DNA from: Planctomycetota bacterium
GTDB taxonomy: Bacteria > Planctomycetota > UBA1135 > UBA2386
Length of the DNA stretch: 64,000 nucleotides
Direction of reading: 5' to 3'
Assembly (NCBI GenBank): GCA_016794565.1
Contig: JAEUHQ010000065.1
Location: forward strand, 1-64,000
Below the pieces are notes generated by a model. It was not told the DNA's origin, ran no database searches, and saw only the letters and a list, made by a program, of their open reading frames with translations. A program made the translations under genes and the position numbers. Numbering within the stretch: position 1 is the stretch's first letter; each line of letters opens with the position of its first letter. Below, piece after piece: positions 1-7,901 of the stretch.

Positions 1-68
1 CGAGCGACTGTCCGATCCTTCCGGACCTCGCGTTCACGAGCGCGCTGCGCTTCACGATCGGCGAGTGA
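1..68 (+). CDS. 3' end of a secreted protein (partial)
   Basis: Only the last 21 codons are inside the window, read in the frame that stops with TGA at 66-68. The visible C-terminus contains CPILPDLAF followed by RFTIGE. This closely matches the last residues of the next gene (CSLVPDLGF followed by RYTIGD), so the two are probably adjacent paralogs, or at least share the C-terminal domain seen in several secreted proteins of this window. Nothing can be said about the upstream domains. Confidence 0.7.
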   Translation, partial: SDCPILPDLAFTSALRFTIGE

Positions 69-175
69 ACGGGGGAGCGGCGGCCGCACGACAGCGGGCG
101 GAATCCGGCGGTGGCGCGTCACGGTGGCTCGGGTGCGGGGATCGGGCGGTGGTCCTGACCCAGGAGACCGTCCCC

Positions 176-2356
176 GTGACCTTGCGATTCCCACCGTCCC
201 TGTTCCTCCTCTGCGTGTTCGGCGCGAACGGCGCAGCGCCCGCCCAGGATCTGCAAACCGCGTTCGCCTCCGTCGGCGCGCACCGCACGACCGAAGGCGC
301 GCGGCTCGTCGGACCCGGCTACACGGCCCGCGTGGATCGCGATGGCCTCGAGTTCGTGCCCTTGCTCGGGTCGAACGCGCCCCGCGAGTTCCCGCTGCGT
401 GTCCGTCCCGTGTCGATGCATCGCGGCGAGATCGTCGTCTGGGAGCGCGGGGACGAATCGGTGGCCACTCTCGTCGAGAGCACGTCCCTCCGTCGCGAGC
501 ACGGCACCGTGACCGAGGTCTACGAAGCGAAGGTCGGCGGCGTCGAACAGAGCTTCGTCGTCGCGGAGCGGCCGGTTGGCGCGGGCGACCTGGTCGTGCA
601 CCTCGAGTTCACGACCGATCTGCGCCTCGCGTTCGCCGCCGCCGACGGCCTTCGCTACGAGGCCGACGGGATCGGCGGCGTCACGGTCGGCGCGGTCACG
701 GGCGTCGACGCGCGCGGTGCGAGGTGCGCCGGCGCGCTCCGGGTCGAGGGCACGAACGTCGAGTACGTGCTGCCGGCCGAGTTCGTCGATCGCGCCGCCT
801 ACCCCCTCGTCGTCGACCCGTTGTTCGGCAGCGCGTTCTTCGTCGGCAACGCCGCCGTCGGGACGGACGACGCGCCGGACGTGGCGTTCGACGCGACGAC
901 CCTCAACTGGCTCGTCACGTGGCGCGTCGCGACCAGCGCGACCACGGGCGAGGTGCGTGCGCAGCTCGTGTCGTTCACTGGAACACCGATCGGCAGCAAC
1001 ATCCTCGTCGACACGAGCGCGAGCGCGACGCACCGGCCGCGCGTCGCGAACGTCAACGCGACGGACAAGTTCGTGCTCGCGTCGGTGCACCGCACCGTCT
1101 CCGGTTCGATCCCGTTCCACACGCTCCAGGTGCGCACCGTCGATGCCGCGACCGGCGCGGTCTCGAGCGCACTCGGGATCCTGTCGGCGTCGCCCGGCGA
1201 CTTCGTCGTCGGCGGCGACTCGCGCGCCGGTTTCTTCGGCTTCAACGAGAACGCGGTGCTCGTGTACATGGCGACTGCGTCGGGCTCGACGGACACGACG
1301 TCGGTGCTGATCCATGGGCCGAGCAGCGGGGCACCGACCGTCGCGAGCGGCTTCAGCACGTTGCACTCGACGTCGGGGAGTGCCGGCCACCTCGCGGTCA
1401 CGCGCCACGCCGGGAACGCCGGTCGCTGGCTGGTCGTGTGGGGTTCGGACTTCTTCGGCGGGACACCGCCGTTCGACAACATCCTCGGTCGGGTCGTCGA
1501 CTCGGTCGGGAGCGTGTGCACTCCGGTCGTGTCGCTCGCGAGCTTCGACGTGCAGACGCCGGCGGTCGCCACGCGCGACGGGACCTCGTTCGCACTCGCG
1601 TGGCGCAACGATCTGACGAACCGCGTGAACGTGCGGCCGATCACCTATGCGGGGCCGTGCAGCAGCGGGACCCTGACTCCGGGAGTCACTTCGGATCCCG
1701 TGAGCGCGAGCGGTCTCGGCTCCGCGCCCGCGATCGACTTCGCGACCGACAAGTACGTGCTGGCGTGGCGTCAGTCGAACCTCCTCTCGCCCACGCACGT
1801 GCGCGTGAAGAGCCTCGATCCGGCGACGTGCGGGGCGTGCAGCGCGGAACAGGCGGTCGAGACGAGCGCCGCGGCGCAGAACGATCCGGCCGTCGCGGCG
1901 TGGTGGAGCGGCAGCAGTGCACTCGGCGACACGGCGCTCGTCGTGTGGGAGGACGCGGGCGTGATCCGCGCGCGGCGCCACGAGGCGACGGGCGGGGGCG
2001 GCTACGCCGGTCTCGCCGGCGGCTGCGGCGCCGGCACCGGCGTCGTCGACCACGTCGGATCGCCCGTCCTCGGCGACTCGACGTTCGCGCTCGCACTGAC
2101 CGGAGCGTCTGCACCGGTCATCGGCGTGGTCATCGGCCTGTCGGAGCTGTCCGCGCCGTGTGGCCCGTGCACGATCGTGCCTGCGCTCGACATCGTGCTC
2201 GGCGGCGGCGGGCCGCACCCGATCCCGGTCCCGTGCGACCTGTCGTGGCTCGGGCTGCAGTTCTGGTCGCAGTGGGTCCTGCTCGTGCCGGGCGGCTGCT
2301 CGCTCGTGCCCGACCTCGGCTTCTCGTCGGCGCGTCGCTACACGATCGGCGACTGA
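176..2356 (+). CDS. Secreted beta-propeller-like protein with shared C-terminal domain
   Basis: A protein of 726 aa. The GTG at 176 is preceded by AGGAGA at 162-167 (8 nt gap) and begins a clear signal peptide: basic start, hydrophobic core LFLLCVFG, cleavage after APAQ. A longer reading frame reaches back to 65 but adds only residues before the signal peptide. Residues about 25-225 form a domain ending in AAYPLVVDP, a motif common just before repeat regions in large secreted proteins of planctomycetes and related bacteria. The rest is a run of short strand-rich repeats such as VLAWRQS and LVVWEDAG, likely a beta-propeller. The last 40 residues match the C-terminus of the preceding partial gene. 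The function is unknown; it is probably extracellular or cell-surface. Confidence 0.85.
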   Translation: MTLRFPPSLFLLCVFGANGAAPAQDLQTAFASVGAHRTTEGARLVGPGYTARVDRDGLEFVPLLGSNAPREFPLRVRPVSMHRGEIVVWERGDESVATLVESTSLRREHGTVTEVYEAKVGGVEQSFVVAERPVGAGDLVVHLEFTTDLRLAFAAADGLRYEADGIGGVTVGAVTGVDARGARCAGALRVEGTNVEYVLPAEFVDRAAYPLVVDPLFGSAFFVGNAAVGTDDAPDVAFDATTLNWLVTWRVATSATTGEVRAQLVSFTGTPIGSNILVDTSASATHRPRVANVNATDKFVLASVHRTVSGSIPFHTLQVRTVDAATGAVSSALGILSASPGDFVVGGDSRAGFFGFNENAVLVYMATASGSTDTTSVLIHGPSSGAPTVASGFSTLHSTSGSAGHLAVTRHAGNAGRWLVVWGSDFFGGTPPFDNILGRVVDSVGSVCTPVVSLASFDVQTPAVATRDGTSFALAWRNDLTNRVNVRPITYAGPCSSGTLTPGVTSDPVSASGLGSAPAIDFATDKYVLAWRQSNLLSPTHVRVKSLDPATCGACSAEQAVETSAAAQNDPAVAAWWSGSSALGDTALVVWEDAGVIRARRHEATGGGGYAGLAGGCGAGTGVVDHVGSPVLGDSTFALALTGASAPVIGVVIGLSELSAPCGPCTIVPALDIVLGGGGPHPIPVPCDLSWLGLQFWSQWVLLVPGGCSLVPDLGFSSARRYTIGD

Positions 2357-2364
2357 CGTCGTGA

Positions 2365-2370
2365 TACCGT
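2365..2370 (+). promoter_or_regulatory. Extended -10-like hexamer before selenoprotein gene
   Basis: TGaTACCGT at 2362-2370 resembles an extended -10 element (TGn plus TACCGT). Only 6 nt separate it from ATG 2377, so transcription would begin at or next to the start codon. No Shine-Dalgarno sequence is seen. This is an inference from sequence alone. Confidence 0.35.
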
Positions 2371-2376
2371 GCGTCG

Positions 2377-2916
2377 ATGCACGACTTGCTCGACGCACCG
2401 CTCCGCGACACCGAAGGACGCCCCTCGTCGTTGCGTGCATGGCTCGGTCCGCGCACGACCGTCGTGGTCTTCCTTCGCCACTTCGGTTGACTGTTCTGTC
2501 GCGAGCGCGCGGCGCAGTTGCGCCGGCAGGAGAACGAGATCGCCGCAGCCGGAGCGAACCTCGTGTTCGTGGGCACGGGTACGCCGGCGATGGCCGCCGA
2601 CTTCGCGCGAACGCACGCGGGGCCGCACCCCGTGCTGAGCGACCCGGCGCGGGCGACCTTCGCCGCGGCAGGGATGCGACGTTCGGTGTGGGCGACGCTG
2701 CACTGGCGCCTCCTCGGAAACGCGTGGCGCGCGCTGCGGGCCGGGTTCCGCCAGGGCCGTGTGCAGGGCGACGCGTGGCAGCAGGGCGGGGCCATCGTGC
2801 TCGACAGAGAGGGTGCGGTCGTGTACCGGCAGGTCGATCGGGCCGGCGGGGATCCGCTCGACGTCGGCGCCATCGTGGCGAGCGTGGGGGCGACGATCGC
2901 CGCGGGCCCGGCGTGA
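2377..2916 (+). CDS. Predicted selenoprotein, AhpC/TSA-like (Prx-like 2) with UxxC motif
   Basis: A 179-residue reading frame from ATG 2377 to the stop at 2914-2916 with one in-frame TGA at 2488-2490. The residues around it read VVVFLRHFG-(TGA)-LFCRERAAQL, the redox motif of the AhpC/TSA-like Prx-like 2 family, where the TGA position is normally cysteine (CxxC). Reading TGA as selenocysteine gives U38-L-F-C41. Homology continues in the same frame with no shift (NLVFVGTG, then a DP-containing segment and AIVLDREG), as expected for a thioredoxin fold of about 180 aa. A hairpin starting 5 nt after the TGA fits a bacterial SECIS. The likely role is a thiol/selenol-dependent peroxide or disulfide reductase. 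The alternatives are a nonsense mutation of a Cys codon or a sequencing error. No selenocysteine machinery lies in the window. Confidence 0.78.
2496..2529 (+). promoter_or_regulatory. SECIS-like hairpin after in-frame UGA
   Basis: Lower stem CUGUC (2496-2500) pairs with GGCAG (2525-2529), with one G-U pair. Upper stem GGCGC (2511-2515) pairs with GCGCC (2520-2524). The apical loop is AGUU, and a 10-nt unpaired segment lies on the 5' side. The loop begins 25 nt after the UGA (2488-2490) and contains G followed by U, features expected of bacterial SECIS elements recognised by SelB. The structure was found by eye; no folding energy was computed. Confidence 0.5.
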
Positions 2917-2989
2917 GGCCGCGAACCCGCTGCCGCGTGCGGACGATCGTCGTGCGCGTCGCGTTCGACCGACGGTGACGCTCCGCCAC

Positions 2990-3312
2990 CTACTCGGGCA
3001 GGTTGGTCGGCCGCTTCGCGTAGCCCCACGGTTCGCGGTACTTCGGCTGCACGTAGCCATGCAGCGCGTCGCCGAAGTGCTCGCCGAGGCGGTTCGCGCG
3101 GATCAGCGCGATCACGTCGTCGAAGTCCCTCGGCCGATCCGGCGCCGACAGCCCGCTCGCGAGCTTCAGCTCGATCAGCTTCTGCAGCGTCAGGTAGCGC
3201 TTTCCTTCGGCTTCGACGGCGACCGCGCGCCGCAGATCGCGTACGGGATCCGCAGCTCGTCGAGTTTCTGCACGACGCGGTCGAGGGCCAGGTGCAGGTC
3301 CGACGTGCCCAT
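2990..3312 (-). pseudogene. Decayed nucleotidyltransferase-like gene (internal deletion and frameshift)
   Basis: Two fragments of one minus-strand gene are visible. The first, from ATG 3312, reads MGTSDLHLAL through IPYAICGA and runs out of frame into a stop at 3190. The second frame carries EGKRYLTLQKLIELKLASG and DFDDVIALI down to the stop at 2990-2992. Both match the two ends of the small nucleotidyltransferase-fold family (AbiEii/DUF6036-like proteins), in which ICGA is normally followed by the metal-binding residues. That central catalytic part is missing, and the fusion point near 3226 also shifts the frame, so the gene is inactive. It lies convergent to the selenoprotein gene. Confidence 0.65.
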
Positions 3313-3537
3313 GAAGAACCTCCCCGGCTGTTCGAGGCTCGCCGTGACGTCGCGGTGCGGAATGCCCACGGAACGCATCATGGCCATCGAGGCAGAGTGG
3401 TGGAACGGTGGCAAGGCTTCGCGACCCGCCGCGTGATGTTGCCCGCCGGTGCGGTTGACCCCGGCCCGCGCGCCGGTCATCGTCGTCGCCGCAACGGTCT
3501 GTCCTTCGCCGCCCCCTTTCGCCGCCTCCCGCCTCCC

Positions 3538-4800
3538 ATGCACCGCGCATCCTTCCTGTCCGACGACTGCCCGCCGATGGGTATCTACGAGACGCTCTAC
3601 GCCTTCCGCGACAGCTTCGGGCAGTTCATGGGCTCGCCCGGCACGCACCCGTGGTCGCAGGGGTTCCCGCTGACGACGCCGCTGCCCGGCGGGCCGGAGC
3701 TGCCGGCGAGCGTCGGCGTCACGTGGGAGGACCGCCTCTATCCGAAAGCGTGGGGGCACCCGCGCCTGCGCGAGGCGATCGCTCAGCACTACAACGGTTT
3801 CTACGGCTCGCGCATCGCACCCGAGAACGTCATGGTGTTCGCCGGCGGGCGGCCCGGCATCTACACCGTGCTCGCGTTCCTGAAGAAGCACGTCGAGGTG
3901 CGCATCGGCAACGTCGAGTGGCCGGCCTACCTCGACATCCTGACGCAGACCGGTACCGCGTGGCGCGTCGTGCCGTTCACGAAGGAGAACGGCTTCCATC
4001 CGCCCAACGCGGCGTACTTCGACCGCACCGGGCTGAACGCGAAGACGCACCTGCTGCCCGTGATCTCCAACCCGGGCAACCCGACCGGCCACACGCGTGC
4101 GGGCGGGGAGCTCGAGGAACTGATCGCGCTCGCCGAGCAGCCGAAGAACGGCATCCTGCTCGACGAGGCCTACGAGATGTTCCACGCGTCCAAAGGCGTG
4201 AGCGGCATCCGCTACGTGAAGGATCTCGACAACAGCAACGTGTTCCTCGCCGGCGCCTGCACCAAGGGACTGCAGTGTCCGGGCATCCGCATCGGCTGGA
4301 TCGTCGCCAGCCGGAAGAACATCGAGACCATGTCGAACTACTCGAGCTTCGGCATGGGCGGCGTGAGCCACCCGTCGCAGCTCTACGCCGTCGAACTGCT
4401 CGCGGAGAAGCGCGTCGCGCAGGCGCGCGAAGCCGTGGCGCGGCACTACGGCATGCAACGCGAACGCTACGGCCGGGCGTTCGCGGCGATGGGGTTGAAG
4501 GTGCACACCGGCGACGGCGGCTTCTACCACTGGCTCGAGCTGCCTTCCGGGCTCGACGCCGACGAGCTGAATCGCCGCCTGTTCCGGCACGGTGCCGCGA
4601 TCTTGAAGGGCTTCGACTGCGACATGGCGCGGCCGCACCGGAAGGACCCGGCCTACCGGTCGCCGTACGAGTCGTTCTTCCGCTTCTCGTTCGGGCCGCT
4701 GCTGCCGGAGACCTTCGAGTCCGACATCGCGATCCTGCGGCGGGTGCTCGACGAGTACCGGGCCGACGTCGGCAAGGCAGCGGTCGGCGCCAAGGGCTGA
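3538..4800 (+). CDS. PLP-dependent aminotransferase, class I/II
   Basis: A 420-aa protein of fold type I. Visible landmarks are NPGNPTG at about residue 178 (cofactor and substrate binding), a DEAYE motif whose Asp should contact the pyridine nitrogen, the Schiff-base lysine in TKGLQCPGIRIGW (K243), and an arginine in RFSFG near 382 for the substrate carboxylate. Family knowledge supports transamination of an amino acid with an oxo acid; the substrate cannot be deduced. ATG 3538 is chosen because the family-like sequence starts just after it, and the longer open frame upstream overlaps the nucleotidyltransferase pseudogene and looks non-coding. It is followed 40 nt later by the kinase gene. 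Confidence 0.85.
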   Translation: MHRASFLSDDCPPMGIYETLYAFRDSFGQFMGSPGTHPWSQGFPLTTPLPGGPELPASVGVTWEDRLYPKAWGHPRLREAIAQHYNGFYGSRIAPENVMVFAGGRPGIYTVLAFLKKHVEVRIGNVEWPAYLDILTQTGTAWRVVPFTKENGFHPPNAAYFDRTGLNAKTHLLPVISNPGNPTGHTRAGGELEELIALAEQPKNGILLDEAYEMFHASKGVSGIRYVKDLDNSNVFLAGACTKGLQCPGIRIGWIVASRKNIETMSNYSSFGMGGVSHPSQLYAVELLAEKRVAQAREAVARHYGMQRERYGRAFAAMGLKVHTGDGGFYHWLELPSGLDADELNRRLFRHGAAILKGFDCDMARPHRKDPAYRSPYESFFRFSFGPLLPETFESDIAILRRVLDEYRADVGKAAVGAKG

Positions 4801-4825
4801 CCGCGCGCACCGGGGCGCAGGCGGT

Positions 4826-4831
4826 TATCCT
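4826..4831 (+). promoter_or_regulatory. -10-like hexamer before kinase gene
   Basis: TATCCT lies 9 nt before ATG 4841. No Shine-Dalgarno is seen, so a leader of only about 2-3 nt is possible. Inferred from sequence only. Confidence 0.3.
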
Positions 4832-4840
4832 CCGCGGCCG

Positions 4841-7270
4841 ATGGTGGAGACCGCGACACAGGCGGCCGGTGACGGGCCCGATCCGAGCGGCGATGCCGAG
4901 CTGCCGGCGCGCATCGGGCCCTTCCGCATCCTCGAACGCATCGGCGCCGGCGGCATGGGTGTGGTGTTCCTCGCCGAACGTCGCGAGCCGATCGAGCAGC
5001 GCGTCGCGCTGAAGGTCATCCGCACGGACCGCCTCGATCGCACGTACCGCGCGCGGTTCGCGATGGAGCAGACGGCGCTCGCGCGCATGGACCATCCCAA
5101 CATCGCGCGCCTGCTCGACGCGGGTCTCGACGACGGCCAGTCGTGGTTCGCCATGGAGTACGTGCCCGGCACGCCGTTGTCGGACTACTGCCGCGAGCAC
5201 CGGCTGTCGATCGAGGCGCGCCTGCGGTTGTTCGCGCAGGTGTGCGACGGCGTGCAGCATGCGCACATCAAGGGCATCCTGCATCGCGACCTGAAGCCCG
5301 CGAACGTGCTCGTGCGCGAGATCGACGGCCGGCCGATCGCGAAGATCATCGACTTCGGCCTCGCACAGCCGACGGATCCCCTGCAAGTCCGCGCGACGCT
5401 GCACGAGTCGATGCGCCAGATCGTCGGCACGTTCGCCTACATGAGTCCGGAACAGGCGGAGCGCACCGAAGGCGATCTCGACACTCGCACGGACGTGTAC
5501 TCGCTCGGAGTCGTGCTGTACGAACTGCTGACCGGCGTCGTGCCCCTCGACGTCGACGAGGCGCAGCGGCGCGGCCTCGCGTGGATCGGCGACTTCCTCC
5601 GCGAGCACGAGCCGAAGAAGCCGAGCACGCGCCTGTCGACGATGGGGGAGCGATTGACGAGCGCCGCCGCCGAACGCGGCACGTCGCCGCAGCGCCTGCG
5701 CGCCAGCGTCCGCGGCGACCTCGACTGGGTCACGATGAAGGCGCTCGAGCGCGACCGGCAGCGCCGCTACCCGACCGTCAGCGAGCTGGGCCGCGACATC
5801 GAGCGCTACCTGCGCCATCAGCCCGTCGAGGCCGGCCCGCCGGGCGGGTGGTACCGCGCGAAGAAGTGGCTGCGGCGGCATGCGCGGGGTGTGGCGGTGG
5901 CGGGGGTGGGGGTGGTCCTCGCGCTCGTGGCCGTCGGCACTTGGGTCCAGTTGTCTCGCGCCGAGCGACGCCACCTGCGCGAACTCGCGCTCGACCTCGA
6001 GATCATCGCAGGACCACGGTTGCTCGCCGAATGGGATCGCTTCGGTCTCGACCTCCGCCAGCATGGCGAGATCCTCATGTACGCGGCGACCACCAAGGCG
6101 ATCCTGGCCAACGTGCCCGAGCAGGCCGCGCGTGCGGTGCCCGACAGCGACCCGAGGGCGAAGGCGATTGCGGAGCACACCCGAACGGTTGCGCCTGCGT
6201 TGCAGGCCAAGTCGGCTGCCGCCGATGTCCTGCTCGCGCGGTTCGAAGCCGTGGAACAGGCCATGCGAGGCCTGGCGGCGGAATGGTCCGACTGCGTCGA
6301 CGGCATCCGGCAAGACGAGCGCTACGCGATCGACTCCCTGTCACCCCAGTTCGGCCTCGCCCCATTGGGCAAGGATCCGGTTTCGGGGTTGTACGAGTTC
6401 GCCTGCATCGCGAGTGGGAAGGTGCCTGGACGTGATCAAGAAGGGCGGCTCGTGCTGGACGTCGACAGTGCAATCGTCCTGGTGCTCCTTCCCGGCGGGA
6501 AGTTCACGATGGGCAGCCCGGATGCGGATCCGTCCAGCGACGAGGAGGTCGCGGCTGCCGAACGACCCTGTCACGAGGTCACCGTCGCGCCGTTCTTCCT
6601 CGGCAAGGGCGAACTGACCTTCCTCCAGTGTGTCGCGCTCGAAGACGACCCCAGCTATTGGAATCTCGTGCGGGTCGGTGCCGCGGTGCAGAAGGCCCGT
6701 GAGAAGAACGTCGTGTGTCCCACGCCGGCTGGTCTTTCGCGGGGCCTGCCGGTGACCAACATCGACTGGTACACCGCCGACCGCACGTTGCGCGCCGTCG
6801 GGCTGCGGCACCCGAGCGAGGCCGAATGGGAGTACGCCGCGCGGGCCGGCACGACCGGGCCCTGGTCGTGCTCCGTCGCGACCCTCCGGCAGCATGCCAA
6901 CCTGCCCGACATCACGGCGCGCGCGGTCTTTCGCGTCGAAGAAACGGATCCACGCTGGCTCGCCGAGTCGGACGGGCACCCCGCAGTCGCACCGATCCTG
7001 TCGTTCGCCCCGAACGCCTTCGGCTTGCACGACATGCACGGCAATGCCGCGGAATGGTGCGCCGATCGGTACGCCAACTACGGCGGGCTGGATCCGTCTC
7101 TCCAGTTCCTTCCCGACACGCGCGTGGTGCGCGGCGGCAGTTTCGCGCGGCGTGTCCAGGCCTCGCGGTCGGCCGCGCGGGCCCAATTGCCGCCAATGGC
7201 CGTGGCTCGGGACGTCGGATGCCGGGCCGCGCGAGCGCTCGAGGGATACGAGCCGCGAGCGGTGAAGTGA
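4841..7270 (+). CDS. Membrane Ser/Thr protein kinase fused to an FGE/SUMF1-like domain
   Basis: An 809-aa three-part protein. Residues about 26-330 are a Hanks-type kinase: glycine loop IGAGGMGVV (34-42), K58, HRDLKPAN (D150), DFG (171-173) and an activation-segment end MSPEQ. These residues support catalytic activity. One membrane helix (about 349-368) follows. After a helical linker, residues about 545-800 are an FGE-sulfatase/SUMF1-like domain with GGKFTMGSP, PSEAEWEYAARAG, HDMHGNAAEWC and VVRGGSF. The cysteine pair of true formylglycine-generating enzymes is not present at the end of the domain, so it is more likely a sensor or binding module outside the cytoplasm than an enzyme. Kinase-FGE fusions are known in planctomycetes. 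Its stop directly abuts that of the convergent lipoprotein gene. Confidence 0.92.
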   Translation: MVETATQAAGDGPDPSGDAELPARIGPFRILERIGAGGMGVVFLAERREPIEQRVALKVIRTDRLDRTYRARFAMEQTALARMDHPNIARLLDAGLDDGQSWFAMEYVPGTPLSDYCREHRLSIEARLRLFAQVCDGVQHAHIKGILHRDLKPANVLVREIDGRPIAKIIDFGLAQPTDPLQVRATLHESMRQIVGTFAYMSPEQAERTEGDLDTRTDVYSLGVVLYELLTGVVPLDVDEAQRRGLAWIGDFLREHEPKKPSTRLSTMGERLTSAAAERGTSPQRLRASVRGDLDWVTMKALERDRQRRYPTVSELGRDIERYLRHQPVEAGPPGGWYRAKKWLRRHARGVAVAGVGVVLALVAVGTWVQLSRAERRHLRELALDLEIIAGPRLLAEWDRFGLDLRQHGEILMYAATTKAILANVPEQAARAVPDSDPRAKAIAEHTRTVAPALQAKSAAADVLLARFEAVEQAMRGLAAEWSDCVDGIRQDERYAIDSLSPQFGLAPLGKDPVSGLYEFACIASGKVPGRDQEGRLVLDVDSAIVLVLLPGGKFTMGSPDADPSSDEEVAAAERPCHEVTVAPFFLGKGELTFLQCVALEDDPSYWNLVRVGAAVQKAREKNVVCPTPAGLSRGLPVTNIDWYTADRTLRAVGLRHPSEAEWEYAARAGTTGPWSCSVATLRQHANLPDITARAVFRVEETDPRWLAESDGHPAVAPILSFAPNAFGLHDMHGNAAEWCADRYANYGGLDPSLQFLPDTRVVRGGSFARRVQASRSAARAQLPPMAVARDVGCRAARALEGYEPRAVK

Positions 7271-7876
7271 TCAGTGGCCTCCGCGGGTGAGGCAGTCCTC
7301 GATCTCCTTGATCTTCATCCGCACCAGGGTCACGCGCGTCTTGGGCGGGGTCCCCTCGCTCACTTGGACGTGCAGGACGACGTCCATGGCGTTGTCTTCG
7401 AAGAACCGAGCGAAGCTGAACGTGCCGAGCACCTCGAGGACCTGCAACCCGTGGAGGTCGAGGTCGTGCACGTAGCTGGCGGATGCCCCATAGCGGTCGA
7501 CGTAGGCCGTCCCATTGTGGGCGTAGAAGCGGTAGTCGACCCGCATCCGGCTCGGCTTGCCGTTCTCGACGGGGCCTTCGTACAGCCAGCACTTCTTGGA
7601 GTCGGGTGCGGCGTGCATCGTCTCGGCCGGCCCGGGCGGTTCGTTCGACAGTCGGTAGGCGTCGAACTGCAGTTGCTTGGTCCTGCCCACGTCGTAGGCC
7701 TGGAAGCCGCTCGGGTCACCTGCTGCGTAGGTCGCGTCGACGTCGGTGAGGACGTCGGCCGGCACGGTCACGATCTTCGTGGGTGCCAGGCCGCGTGGCG
7801 CCTCGGGTGCAGCGCCGCAAGCGGCGAGCAGCAGGAGCGAGAGTGGGCCGGTTCGAGCAGTGCCTTGGTTCGTCAT
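7271..7876 (-). CDS. Lipoprotein of unknown function
   Basis: A 201-aa protein with a signal sequence and lipobox LLAAC (C20), so it is probably anchored to a membrane. ATG 7876 is preferred over ATG 7891 because GGAGA lies about 4 nt upstream of it on the minus strand. The mature part contains a basic/hydrophobic segment with conserved-looking SFARFFEDNAMDVVLHV and ends in CLTRGGH. No family was recognised. The stop codon (7271-7273) immediately abuts the stop of the convergent kinase gene. The gene may be downstream of the helicase gene, 25 nt away, but it has its own ribosome binding site. Confidence 0.75.
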   Translation of the reverse strand: MTNQGTARTGPLSLLLLAACGAAPEAPRGLAPTKIVTVPADVLTDVDATYAAGDPSGFQAYDVGRTKQLQFDAYRLSNEPPGPAETMHAAPDSKKCWLYEGPVENGKPSRMRVDYRFYAHNGTAYVDRYGASASYVHDLDLHGLQVLEVLGTFSFARFFEDNAMDVVLHVQVSEGTPPKTRVTLVRMKIKEIEDCLTRGGH

Positions 7877-7901
7877 GATTCTCCGAGTCATGTCGCGACG
7901 T

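Noticed and set aside
119-2989. Very long open frame (956 codons) antisense to the first secreted proteins
   Set aside because: Arg/Ala/Pro-rich composition of a frame shadow in high-GC DNA; no domain or start signal. The same holds for other long antisense frames across the window.
7268-7273. TGATCA at the kinase/lipoprotein junction as a hairpin terminator
   Set aside because: The palindrome has no loop and does not extend into a stem; it is only two abutting stop codons.
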